A stretch of 64,000 nt of DNA from the NCBI GenBank assembly GCA_003996215.1, contig QJPP01000273.1:1-64000 (forward strand), read 5' to 3'. The position numbers and the translations under genes are program-made. Each line of letters opens with the position of its first letter. Position 1 is the stretch's first letter. This DNA is from Jaltomata sinuosa (Eukaryota > Streptophyta > Magnoliopsida > Solanales > Solanaceae). Shown piece after piece: positions 25,416 through 36,017 of the stretch. The notes under the pieces were generated by a model, which saw only the letters and a list, made by a program, of their open reading frames with translations, was not told the origin of the DNA and searched no databases.

Positions 25416-26994
25416 TATGTTATTATTTGTTGGTTAGAGACTTGAATATACTGGGTATGTTTAAGAGTTAAGATATCGTTCCTCCACCAAATTGTAGTAC
25501 GAAATCATTCCCAAAGATCTCGATCAGAGTAGGCATATGCTAAACGTGAATACCTCGAAGATTATGATAAAATGAGTATGGTTAATTTATTTATAATTAG
25601 AGATTTCAATTGGAGCCCTGAAAATGAAAAAAAAAATATATTAAAAGACGCTTGCCCCTTTAATGGATCTTATACAATGTCAGTTCAAATTTTGCGGAGC
25701 CTCAAAATAGATATCAAACAACGAATGAGAAAACCCAAATACACAATAACTTCTAACTAGTGAAATAATTACTTTCCTTTTTAGTGATGGCAACTACTAA
25801 ACACACACAAAAAAAGATATATATTCCAAAAATATTTTTCTGAGGTTATTTTCCATCAGGCCAAACACACACTCCTGATTTCCCTGGGGATAAAATGGTC
25901 CAAGCCCAAATGCAAGCCCAAGGAGTATTTATTGGGCTCCCATGTCCTTCAAAAATAAGCGGGTCTATAAGTCATTAACAAACTAGCCACTTAGCATAAT
26001 GTCCATAAGCTAGTATCAAGTTAATGAAGTAGCGTTCATTGATCACTTTTATCAAGTAGAGAAGCGGGTAAAATCGACTGAGTAAAGAAAGTGAGCGGTA
26101 AAGTAATAAATACTTGAGTTGTATGGTAGAAATAACGTCAATCATTAAGAATTATGATGAGATGGATATATAGAATTCCTTAGCCAAATCTCAAATTTGA
26201 ATACAAAATATGAAAAAAATTATGATAAAAAGTCCTTTCTGTTTAGTGGATAGGACTCATTGCGAATATCGAGCACTAAATGGAAAATGTACAAGAGAGC
26301 CGTTTGTAGCACTCCTCCTATAAATCTAAAACATATACTCATATCGCAAAGTTTGATTATCATACCAGATCGAATTTTGAAAGTCAAATTTTGGTATTTG
26401 GTATCTACTTTTAATTACTGATTATCGAATTATCGAAATCAAACTCTGAACGTCCTCTCCTAATGAGTTATTTACCATATATATGTGTAACATTGACGAG
26501 TGATTTGGATGTTCTGATCAACCTATATGCCGACAAATTCATAAGGTTGGGACTTGAGAGCAGCGATCTAACCTCTATACATGATTTCTGTAAAAGCTAA
26601 CATGTCAAATGTCGGATAAATTATGAATATTTTTTGTCAAAAATATATTTTCCTTCAATACGTAATTACCTAATTATCATATCGATATTTGATTTATCAG
26701 ACCGAACTTTAAAAGTTTCATATTTGATAGTTACTTTCAATTACTAAAACCTAATTTTAGAAATACCATATACATATATCTTAGAGACTTAGACTAAGAA
26801 AACGTACAACACGTGAGCTAGATTGGGGCAGTCCATAGAAAGAATATTGGTGTCATGTTCAATAAAAATACAAATAACACTATGTGTGTGTGAGAGAAAA
26901 AAAAAACTCACATTATTAGGTCATCCATCCACCCATTTCCTAAGTTTAGATGATATATCTTCTTCTTACACGTAAAAACAAATTTCTATTTTGT
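25416..26994. other. AT-rich intergenic DNA, no gene recognised
   Basis: Open frames are short and without recognisable domains (for example the 62-codon frame at 25572-25760). No clear repeat borders were found. Confidence 0.5.
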
Positions 26995-27175
26995 CTGCAA
27001 TCACTATCTTTCGAGTGCGTATAAAGTAAACTCTATTATAATATAATAGCTTATGAAATACATAAAAAAGATAAATCGCATTAAATAAGCCTTGTATGAT
27101 ATGCTTGATCGAAAAAACATGCAAAGATTTTAAACCTAAAAATTAACCTCTATTTGATAAATCCCCTACTCAATC
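26995..27175 (-). mobile_element. Diverged SINE copy (antisense)
   Basis: It matches 34050-34228 in the same orientation and the 3' half of the SINE at 35262-35495 in reverse complement (words corresponding to CATAAAGTAAA, TTATAATATAATAGC, TTGATCGAAAAAACATG). Confidence 0.55.
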
Positions 27176-28290
27176 AACTCCGCCACCCTGCGGGTCTTTA
27201 TGGAGGCACTATGTTATATGCACCGACGAACATCATTTATTATTTATTGAAGGAAATAATAATAAAAGGTATCTCTAGCAAAGCAAATATCTCATAATCA
27301 AAGTTAATTATTCCACTAAGAAAATTTAAAAAAATTGAATTCAAAAAAACTAAAGAGATAAAGTTAAATATTCCATTCTTTTATTAGAGAGTTGTTGTCT
27401 ATATGAGCTGTTAGCCATTTCATATGATTCATTTATATATGTTTATAATTAATTTCTTCCCAATTTTTTTTTTTTTTTTACTTTTAATTTATTTATTTAT
27501 TTTTTGTGAAAAGCTTTCTGTTGTCTATAAGAAGTGTTGAGCAATTAATTATTATTTTTTTGGGTTTTCCACGTTGTCCGATATCTATTTTGAGGCTTCA
27601 CTAATATGATTTCGAGGCTTCACTAATATGATTTCCTTTCGCGCGAAACCTATTGAAGGGGATAGCCAAAGTGTTCCTTATCAGAAATTTCTCATTTTCA
27701 AAACTCGAATTTAAGGCCTATTATTGAATGATGAAGGGATCCTACCCATTAAAAAGATTGTGAAAAGCCTTGTGTTGTCTTTAAAACCTTTGAGCAAAGT
27801 TTTTTTTTTTTTTTTCAGTGTTAATTATTTAGTGTTTGATATCTTCTATGGGACTTTAATTAATCTAAATTCGTGCTATTATAATATTGCTCATAAAAGG
27901 AAAAGTGTTTGCTATTTAAAAAATATTCATTCTCAAAATTCGAACTCAAAAAAAAAAAATGTTTTTGTCTTACAATAATTATAGTAGTAATTTCAATTAT
28001 TAGGAATACTGTAAACCTCATTAACTTCTTTATGAAAGTGAAAAGGTAGTTTTCCAATACTTTTTTCAATTAGAATAAAGAAAGAGACAAACTTTATCAT
28101 TTTAGAAAGAAAACAAGTAGAAACACTCTAATTTTAGAAATGATAGTTAATTTTGAAAGTATATCCACATTTGCAAATCTTATCTCTTTGTTAAAATTAC
28201 AAATTTGGCCATATTTCTTTTGTTTATTTTAGCCTAGATGATAGTTTTCCACTAGAACACGTACACTCAACCTAACAAACACTCACCAGC
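27176..28290. other. AT-rich intergenic DNA
   Basis: There are poly-T runs and a direct repeat of GGCTTCACTAATATGATTTC at 27594-27635. No gene is seen. Confidence 0.45.
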
Positions 28291-28291
28291 A

Positions 28292-28467
28292 CAGGCGTGG
28301 TGGGATGGTTGGGATCCCTCCATTCTTAATCAGAGTTCTCAAATTCGAGTTTTGGGTATGAAAAAAATTCGTTGGGAGCGTTGCCTCCAGAATGAACCCT
28401 GCAACATGCGATCCGGATATAGTCGGGTTCCAATACGCATATCGGACATCAAATGAGAAACCAAAAA
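28292..28467 (+). mobile_element. tRNA-derived SINE
   Basis: The element has an A-box region GGCGTGGTGGGATGGTTGGG, a B-box region GTTCTCAAATTCGAGT, then GTTGGGAGCG, GATCCGGATATAGTCGGGTT and a 3' end GCATATCGGACATC followed by an A-rich tail. Relatives lie at 28840-28995 (sense, decayed), 33450-33615 (antisense) and 45300-45412 (antisense). Confidence 0.65.
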
Positions 28468-28489
28468 AAACTAATAAACACTATTAAAT

Positions 28490-28995
28490 ACTACCTCCCG
28501 TTCTAATTTATGTGACATTGTTTGACTTGACACAAATTTTTTTAAAAAAACTCTTGATATTTATGATTTAAAATAAACCTTAAACATTTATATGACTATA
28601 AAATTTTAAAATTAAGTTATTTTTTAATTATAAAAAATAATATTTTTTTGAACGAACTAAAAAAAAGTATATCACATGAATTTTACTTCTTATACTGTTA
28701 AGTTAAGTTGACTTGTATCAGTAAAAAAATAATTTTTCGTAACAAGTCTGATACGATAAAATTAAAAAAATATAGTAATAACATGCTAAAAAATAGTCAT
28801 GATACTTAATTGAAGCTCACAACATCTCTTTTCCACCACTATATATTGTGGTCGAATGAATAGAATATTTTTATGCACTTTTTATTAAAGATCCTGAGTT
28901 TGAGTTTTATGAGTGAAAAAAATTATGCTACAAAACGCTTTCTCGTTGGGTGATTAATTGAAATCCTAATTCAAATACTGAACATCGGAATAACA
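28490..28995. mobile_element. MITE-like sequence followed by a decayed SINE
   Basis: At 28493 the sequence CTACCTCCCGTTCTAATTTA resembles the CTCCCTCCGTTT ends of Solanaceae Stowaway-like MITEs; a matching right end was not identified. At about 28840-28995 there is a diverged copy of the SINE just upstream (GATCCTGAGTTTGAGTTT, TCTCGTTGGGTG, ACTGAACATCGG). Confidence 0.4.
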
Positions 28996-30368
28996 AAAAG
29001 ATCATCCCTTACCCGTACCCTTAAATTGTTATTATATCCATTTCATTTTATGTGATATTTTTTTTTATTCCATTTAAAAAAGAATGTCACCTTACTATAG
29101 TTGTAAATAATTTAACTTTAAAATTTATTTTATCCTTAATGAAATGATTTAATGCCACACAAGTTTAAAGATCTAATGGCTAACATCCTTACACGTACCT
29201 TTAATATTTAAGTATTATTTTAAATCACAAGTTTCAGAATCTTTTTTTTTTTAAATATATGTTTCATTGACTTTTTAGAGAAAACAAAAGAGATGAAAGG
29301 AGGAAAATAACAGGTCAATTTTGTTTGGCATACAATAACTTTGTAATCACATGGGCATACCCTTTTTTTCTTCTCTATTCCTATAGACTTAAAGAATATA
29401 CAGCTCATATGTTCCCACATGGACCAAACCCTTAAACTTTGCCAATTTTAATGCCATTTCTTATGCTCTAAAATATTATTCTCGTTTCGGTTTATGTGCC
29501 ATTATTTAACTGAATACGATAAAATTTAAGAAATAAAGATAAATTTGTGATTTACATCGTCTTATTAAGCGTAAAATAGAATTGCTATAGTTAAATTATT
29601 TTTGAAAAGACGATATTATGCCCATTCCAACATTTTTTTGGTCCAGCAGCCTCGAAAAGAAGAATGTGAAAAGTTCATATTCTTCAGATTCTATTATAAA
29701 CCAAGTAGTGATCGAGGATGAACAAAAAAAGCATAAGCTACCTTGTTTGTGCTCCTGGCGGATATGCTAAAACTCAAAGTGTATCGCATAAATTTGGACA
29801 GTGAATACTATTCAACATGCAACTAGCATTAAATAATTTAAGAAGTAGAGAAGAGTAAACATCAAGTAAACCATTATTTCATACAAGATCAATTTTAAAA
29901 CATTTACTATAATATTTATTCTTATATAAATCAAAGATACTGACAACTTGTATACCACTGCACAACAATAATTGCCTCACTTTTTTTCTAATGAGAAAAA
30001 AACAACAATATAGTATTCAACAATTTTGCTTTTGAATCGATGATTTATCGAAAATCAGTCTAGATAAGAACTACATACACACCTATTCTCCTCGAGATTA
30101 CTTGTAAATTATATTGAATATGTTGTTATGGTAGAAAAAACAATAATATGATATATAATATAGTAGTAAAATTACAACTTGTAACAAGATTGTGAATTCC
30201 CCTATATATCCAAATCATCCTCAATTTTTTTCCCCTTCCTTCTCATTTTTTATTTTTTTTAGCAAAATGTACAATTTCATCAACTATAAAGTAACAAAAC
30301 ATTAATTAAAATTAAAAATAGTTTTAAATAAGAGAAGAGAATTCAAAACAAACTTGATGGCCGTTACT
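28996..30368. other. AT-rich intergenic DNA downstream of the NHL1-like gene
   Basis: No coding sequence was recognised. It probably includes the 3' UTR of the gene at 30369-31004; other CTCCGTTT-like MITE words occur near 29030 and 29480. Confidence 0.4.
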
Positions 30369-31004
30369 TCAAACACTGACGGAGCAGTCCCTGGACAGCT
30401 GATACTTAATGGCGTTATTTGCCACCATTATCCCTCCGTAACCGGGCCGTCCACCTAACGGCACGTACGCAGAGCACGTGACGTGTAGATGGTAATGGCC
30501 CGTTGTTACGGTCCCCACTTTCCACTTTACACGCCCATCAATCTTAAAATCCAACCAAACACCTCCATTTTGTTGATCTTCTGACAAGCCCGGCCCGTTA
30601 TACGGGGCGATAGGGACGTTATTTCCGTAAACAAACGGGGACCATATGTTAACGTCCTTATGGCCTTGATACACCGGAGGTATTTGAGTGTAATACGTGA
30701 TTTGTTGATTATGATACGTGGCGTATATGTCCATGTTATCGTAATAAATTCCAATTTTGCTATTAGGGTTACGGGCGTATACGGTAGCCTGGATGGAGGT
30801 AGAGAAGATGTTAGGGGCGGACACGTTAAATGTAAAGATGGTGGTGTCCTGGAGGATAAAACGGGGTTTTTTGGGTTGGAGTACAGCCCAAACTATGAGG
30901 ATAGTTAGGAGAGCTAAGAAGAGGAAGATAAGGAGTCCGGCGCAACAGCGCCGGATTATCTTCTTCTTCTTGCTCTTGTGGTGGCTACACTTTTTTTCTG
31001 ACAT
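30369..31004 (-). CDS. NDR1/HIN1-like protein 1-type membrane protein, 211 aa
   Basis: Intronless gene. The protein has a short basic cytoplasmic start (MSEKKCSHHKSKKKK), a Cys pair at residues 20-21, a membrane helix at about 20-42, QPKKPRF immediately after it, and the LEA_2 domain with ARNPNSKIGIYYD at about 77-89 and VYQGHKD further on. It ends in YQLSRDCSVSV. Length and N-terminus fit the NHL1/NHL12/NHL26 branch rather than the Cys-rich YLS9 type at 2772-3464. Members of this branch are membrane or plasmodesmal proteins tied to defence and sugar export in Arabidopsis (family knowledge). A TATA box lies about 120 bp upstream at 31122. The gene is GC-richer than the surrounding DNA. Start choice: only ATG preceding the basic segment, with the MSEKKC start typical of the branch. 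Confidence 0.93.
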   Translation of the reverse strand: MSEKKCSHHKSKKKKIIRRCCAGLLIFLFLALLTILIVWAVLQPKKPRFILQDTTIFTFNVSAPNIFSTSIQATVYARNPNSKIGIYYDNMDIYATYHNQQITYYTQIPPVYQGHKDVNIWSPFVYGNNVPIAPYNGPGLSEDQQNGGVWLDFKIDGRVKWKVGTVTTGHYHLHVTCSAYVPLGGRPGYGGIMVANNAIKYQLSRDCSVSV

Positions 31005-31121
31005 GTTGGTGGTCAGTGGTGGTGGTGATAGTTGTGATGGTAGAGGAGGGTGGAGGAGAGGTTTTTTTTTTTAGTGTTGTGTAGGAGAAATGGAAAGAAA
31101 GTGGAGATGGAAATTGATTGA

Positions 31122-31129
31122 CTATATAG
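31122..31129 (-). promoter_or_regulatory. TATA box of the NHL1-like gene
   Basis: CTATATAG, 118-125 bp upstream of the ATG on the minus strand, leaving a purine/pyrimidine-biased leader (CCACTTTCTTTCC region). Position and sequence fit; no transcript data. Confidence 0.5.
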
Positions 31130-31149
31130 AGGAGGAGGGAGGTGAGTAA

Positions 31150-33449
31150 AGTACTTTCTTTGTTTATGCCACTTGAGTTCTAGAAAGTGTATAGTAGGCT
31201 AGTAGCATTGGCAAAGGGGTACTAATATGTCAAATTCCCATCACTTTCTTACCAAAGCATGGACCCCACACATATATATATAATAAGTATATAAGTTTTA
31301 ACTTATAATAATATATTAATTATGTAAAAAAATAATTATACTATCACGTTACGCAAAAGATATTTATGAGTAATTTTTTGTAGCATGATAAATTTAATCC
31401 TGAAATAAGGCGAGTTATTGGTTATGTTATCCTATTCATATACTATTATTGTTTCAATTTATATGGCGCTGTTTAAATTTCGTAGAACGGGTTTTTCTTT
31501 TATTGTAATTTTGCCATATGTTTTTAAAAATTTTTGAATTGTCAATTATTGTGATTTATAATATTTTTATGAAGTTTTTAAATGTATAAATTTTATTTTC
31601 AAAAAGTCAAAAATTTCATGTCCGATTTTATGATTGCAAGTTTCAAATGAAGCTTTAAGCAATTTCGAGAACCAATGAACTAATTAATTAATTTAATGTT
31701 GACGATCTCTAATCATGTTGCACTTGCATAAAGTTATGAGAATACTTATTAGGAAAAAAGTTGTGTGAATTTCTTGATGATTGGGTTACCCCCTTTATTT
31801 AATTATAATTATTTTCTCAGATCCATTTTACTTATCGTCTTGAATAATATTTGCTTCAAGATTAGAGGCGATTGAGAGAAGCAAAATGGATAAATTTATT
31901 CGCCGTGATTAAACAACAGTAATTTCACAAGTAAAATTTGGAGAGAATAGTATGTACGCAAAATATAGTTTTACCACTAGAGAAACGATTTTTGATAGAC
32001 CCTCCGTTTCGTAGTTAAACAATATCTTAAAAATATAATTAAGATTTAGTTCGAGTAGCATTTTGGGATCCAAGAAACAATAATAGATGGGCTAATTTGT
32101 TTAATTTGGTCAATGGTAATGGTAATTAAAAACAAATTAATCTAGGGTTTGTACAAAATGAATTTAATTAAACTTTGCACTAATTATGATGCACCATCAT
32201 AGGAGATCTAATCAGAGGTTATGTACTTTTCATATTATATATATAGAAAGTTAAAAAGAACCTTCTAATTTAAGATTGGTTGAATATTTTTAGTTTTTTT
32301 TAAAATTTTTTTTACTCGATTTGCGATATTTGTTTTGGGATGATTAATTCGTATTCTGAATATCGAGAAGTTTTATTTTGGGGATAGTTTTCTCGCTATG
32401 GCTCTATCAAAGGACGATTTCATTGTCAAGTAAACACACAAAGAAATTCAAGAGAATTTTACATCTATGATATTTATAGGTTGAAAAGGAGTTCAGATGA
32501 ACCCCAATATTGCGATATCCTGGCTTAGCCCTATTCACATGACTCGAACTTGAAATATTTAGTAAAGAATGAAAAGGTACTTGCCAATTACCCCTGCTAA
32601 ATTCGAGATTGAAATAAAGTTAACAAATTATTTATACATTAAAATTTTATTTGAAAGGTTATTCTTTTTTAAAGTTATTTATACTAATTACCTATTATTT
32701 ATTGTTCTAGTTATATGAAATTCACCTTCTAATCCCCCCAAAAAAGATTTGTTACTTGCATTTCCACTAAAGATTAATTATATCTTTTTTGACTTTATAA
32801 ATCTTTATTCTAACTACTACATACCAATAAAGCAAGAAAATATTAAGTGATTACTGCATCTTACCCAAAAAATAAAAAAGAAAAAACTCAAATGCCTCAT
32901 TTCAATTGATTTTGATATATTTGAAAAAGAAAGAAAATTAATGTATACACACTCATACTATAAATATTTTTTTACACTATCAATGCATTTTGACTTCTTA
33001 TAGAAAATTGCTTTAATATGGGTAATAGGTGCACAATATATTCAGGACTCAAAGAAAGGTCGTGTCCTAAAGGATTTGATATAGACCTTCTATCTTAATG
33101 CAAATATTAGTAATTGTCTTCACAATTTAAACTCATGACCTATAGATTACATACGAGACAATTTTACTGTTACTCCAATTAGATTCACCTTCAATTAATG
33201 TTTATATACATAATTACCTTAAATTAATTGAGCACTTTTTTCAAAAAAAAAAAAAAGAACAAAAAACTAGACATGTGTATTGATTCTTTTCATCTTTTAT
33301 TTTCTTTTTTTTTTAATTTTATGAAAAAAAGATTAGTGACAAATGTTTTAAATTAATTGACACGTGTTCGGTGGTCAATAATAGGGAGAAAGTTCCTCCA
33401 GCTCACCCTCACCGACGACTGTTGTGGTCTAACCTACGGAAAGTGAGGA
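31150..33449. other. AT-rich intergenic DNA
   Basis: No genes were recognised. A repeat fragment at 33120-33190 (CATGACCTATAGATTACATA, then TTTTACTGTTACTCC) is related to the flanks of the element array at 36018-38584 and to 48950-49005 and 53270-53335. Confidence 0.4.
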
Positions 33450-33615
33450 AAACGAGAGTATTTTTTTTTTCACTCAGTATTCGATACTCGTATTGAAGTT
33501 CAATTAAATTTAAATTTGCACCAAGAAGTCACATATTTGAGAGGTAAAACGCTCTTTAACAAAAGCGACTCTATATCTAGGGAAACTCGAATTCAAAACC
33601 TCTAACTAAAGATGA
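33450..33615 (-). mobile_element. SINE (antisense)
   Basis: TTCACTCAGTATTCGATACTCGTATTG at the start corresponds to a SINE 3' end, and AAACTCGAATTCAAAACCTC to its B box, in reverse complement. Same family as 28292-28467. Confidence 0.5.
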
Positions 33616-34049
33616 ATGAGTATTTATTTACTGCGCTTTAATCCGGTACTCGTATGAGGGGTCAACCAAATAAAAATTTACGTCATATTAAATTCATTAA
33701 AGAGAAAATATCCTCACTGATTCAGTTAAAATATTTATAAAGATAGTCACTAAATAATAATAATAATTAAATTTATAGTTAGATATTATAATTAATACGT
33801 ATATAAAAAAAATTAAGAAAAAAATCACTAGAATCCGTTGCAATTATACCGTTCTCCCTACCTCCCAAGTCTTTTTCAGAAAAATATTTATAAATTTAAA
33901 TCTTTATTATTGCATGAAGGAAAAGTCCAATATGTTATTTAAGTGGAGATGTTAACATCCTAACCATGATGACTATGAAATTTGTGGGAGGAGCGGGGTA
34001 GTGTCACTAATATGAAAAATTAATAAATAACCACTTTTTTTTGGTTGAC

Positions 34050-34415
34050 AAGAGAACTCGCAATCGCTATTTTTTTTTAATGTGCATAAAGTAAATCATA
34101 TTCTAGTATAATAACTCATAAATCACACGAAAAGATAAATTATATTAGACAAATTTTGTACGACAAACTTGATCGAGAAAACATGTAAGAGAGTTTTGAA
34201 TTATCTCAAATCCCCCATCTGAAAGATCCCCTGAAAACAATCATTTTTCGATTCTTAAAAATATAACATAATTGCTATCTTGAAATTGTCTTGAGTCGGG
34301 TATCTATCGAAAACAGCCTCTCTATCTCACCTCTGAGGTAGAGGTACAAACTGCGTATATTCTACCCTCCTTAAATCTCACGTTATGAGAATACACTGAG
34401 TATGTTGTTGTTGCT
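34050..34415 (-). mobile_element. SINE plus common Solanaceae repeat (antisense)
   Basis: 34050-34228 matches 26995-27175 and, in reverse, the SINE at 35262-35495. 34300-34415 is the reverse complement of the repeat at 56465 and 57665 (words ATCGAAAACAGCCTCTCTAT and ACTGAGTATGTTGTTGTTG). Confidence 0.55.
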
Positions 34416-35261
34416 ATCTTGAAGTTATTCAAAATTCATGATAAGAAAAGAAAATCAAAATAATGTTCTAAAGTTTTATTTGAAACTTCAAGATAATGAT
34501 TATTTTTCAAAGAGGGAATCAAGCAATGGCTAGTGAACGCAATTTTTTACGCCAATAACTTCAATAATGTTATCATGGAGCTCCCTTGTTATATTGGAAA
34601 CTCCAAAACAATGACTACTTTTTAATTAACTTAAAAACTATTTTTCATGTCATGAATAACAAGCTTTAATAGCTATATAAGTATAATAACATATTTAAGA
34701 TTATAATATTTTTAGAAAAATTAGTTAAATTTTGCGTCTACAATGTATAAATTGAATAATAGTTAGTAAGAAAGAAAACAAAAGAGAAGATTGAAGAAGA
34801 AGAATCAAAATTGGTATGTTTTATAGTTTAATTATGAATAAGATGAATATATATCTTTTTCATGAAACCAACCACTCTAAAATGGTCAATTAAATAGTAA
34901 TATCATTTTCACCTACCTTTTGCCTAATCTTTGATTTCCTCTAGTCTCTCTCTAACGTAAGCTATATATCTTAATGTCTCTTAAATAACCAAATATTTGA
35001 ACAAAAAAGATAAATTCATCCTTAATCTGTCGTTAAATAATTTATATACAACTAACACAATTATTTTATAATTTATCATTAACCATTGTAAATAGAATTA
35101 GTAACGAATTTTTTAAAAGAACTAAGCTAAATATATAGTTGTTTGCCTGCCCAACAACTTAAACTAAAAATAGCAAGTGACTATATATATGTATATTCAA
35201 CTGCGTCATTACGGTAGCAATGAATTTGTCCAATCTTTAGATCTCTTCTTTCTCAATAAAG
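34416..35261. other. AT-rich intergenic DNA
   Basis: Nothing recognisable apart from a duplicated phrase about TTGAAATTGTC/TTGAAGTTATTC and simple AT-rich DNA. Confidence 0.4.
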
Positions 35262-35495
35262 ATGGGTGGTTCGCATGGGTGTATGAGTTGGTTGAAGAGA
35301 GGATTCTCAAATGGGGAGGTCTCGGGTTTGAAACCCTCTACATGTTTCTCGGTCGAGCATCGCACAAGACATGTCTAGTGCGATTGACCTCTCCTGTGTA
35401 TGATTTACGGACTATTACACTGAAACGAGATTTACGGACTATTACACTGAAACGAGATTTACCTTATGCACACTCAAATAGTAGTGACTGAAAGC
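35262..35495 (+). mobile_element. Full-looking tRNA-derived SINE with internal duplication
   Basis: A-box-like GGTTCGCATGGGTGTATGAG and TTGGTTGAAGAG, B-box-like GGTCTCGGGTTTGAAACCC, then GTCTAGTGCGATTGACC and a 3' region. The 27-bp unit ATTTACGGACTATTACACTG + AAACGAG is present twice in tandem at 35403-35429 and 35430-35456. The open frame across it is incidental. Confidence 0.65.
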
Positions 35496-36017
35496 CAAAT
35501 TCCCTTGTCATAAAAAAAAGAAGGCGGGTTAAACAAAGTCCGAAGACATATTATTTATATATAATTTATGTGTATAATCGTACATATATCAGGCCAAAAA
35601 GTAAATAATAAATTCGACTATCTATATATATATATATATAAGAATTCTTTTTTGTTGTTTAGCTATAAAATTATCCGTTACTATTTTTTTTAAATGAAAT
35701 GAATTTTGTAATCCACAAACAATGATATTTTATGAGTATCCTATGTTTGGATTTTGCAATTAGCCGTCCCCAAACAGTACCCAAAGACTTACTTCAAGAA
35801 GTCAACAATTGTTTGCTAATAAAATATTTGACTCTCACATGTGAATTAATCTTAATTGAAAGTATTGTCGGTTTTACATATTATTGCACTTTCCTTTCAA
35901 CTTCATTGTCGTAGACCATGTAGGATTCGAGAAATAATTGCATCTCAAGAGATGTGAGGTAAATAATCTACTTTTTTTTATTTTTATGGCTCAAAATCAT
36001 AACTTATAGCTCACACA
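35496..36017. other. AT-rich DNA between SINE and TRIM array
   Basis: It contains a (TA)n run near 35620-35640 and, at 35985-36017, the left part of an older repeat (CATAACTTATAGCTCACACA) that continues at 38585, so the array is inserted in it. Confidence 0.5.

Noticed and set aside
35177..35491. 104-codon frame
   Set aside because: It spans a tRNA-derived SINE with an internal duplication.
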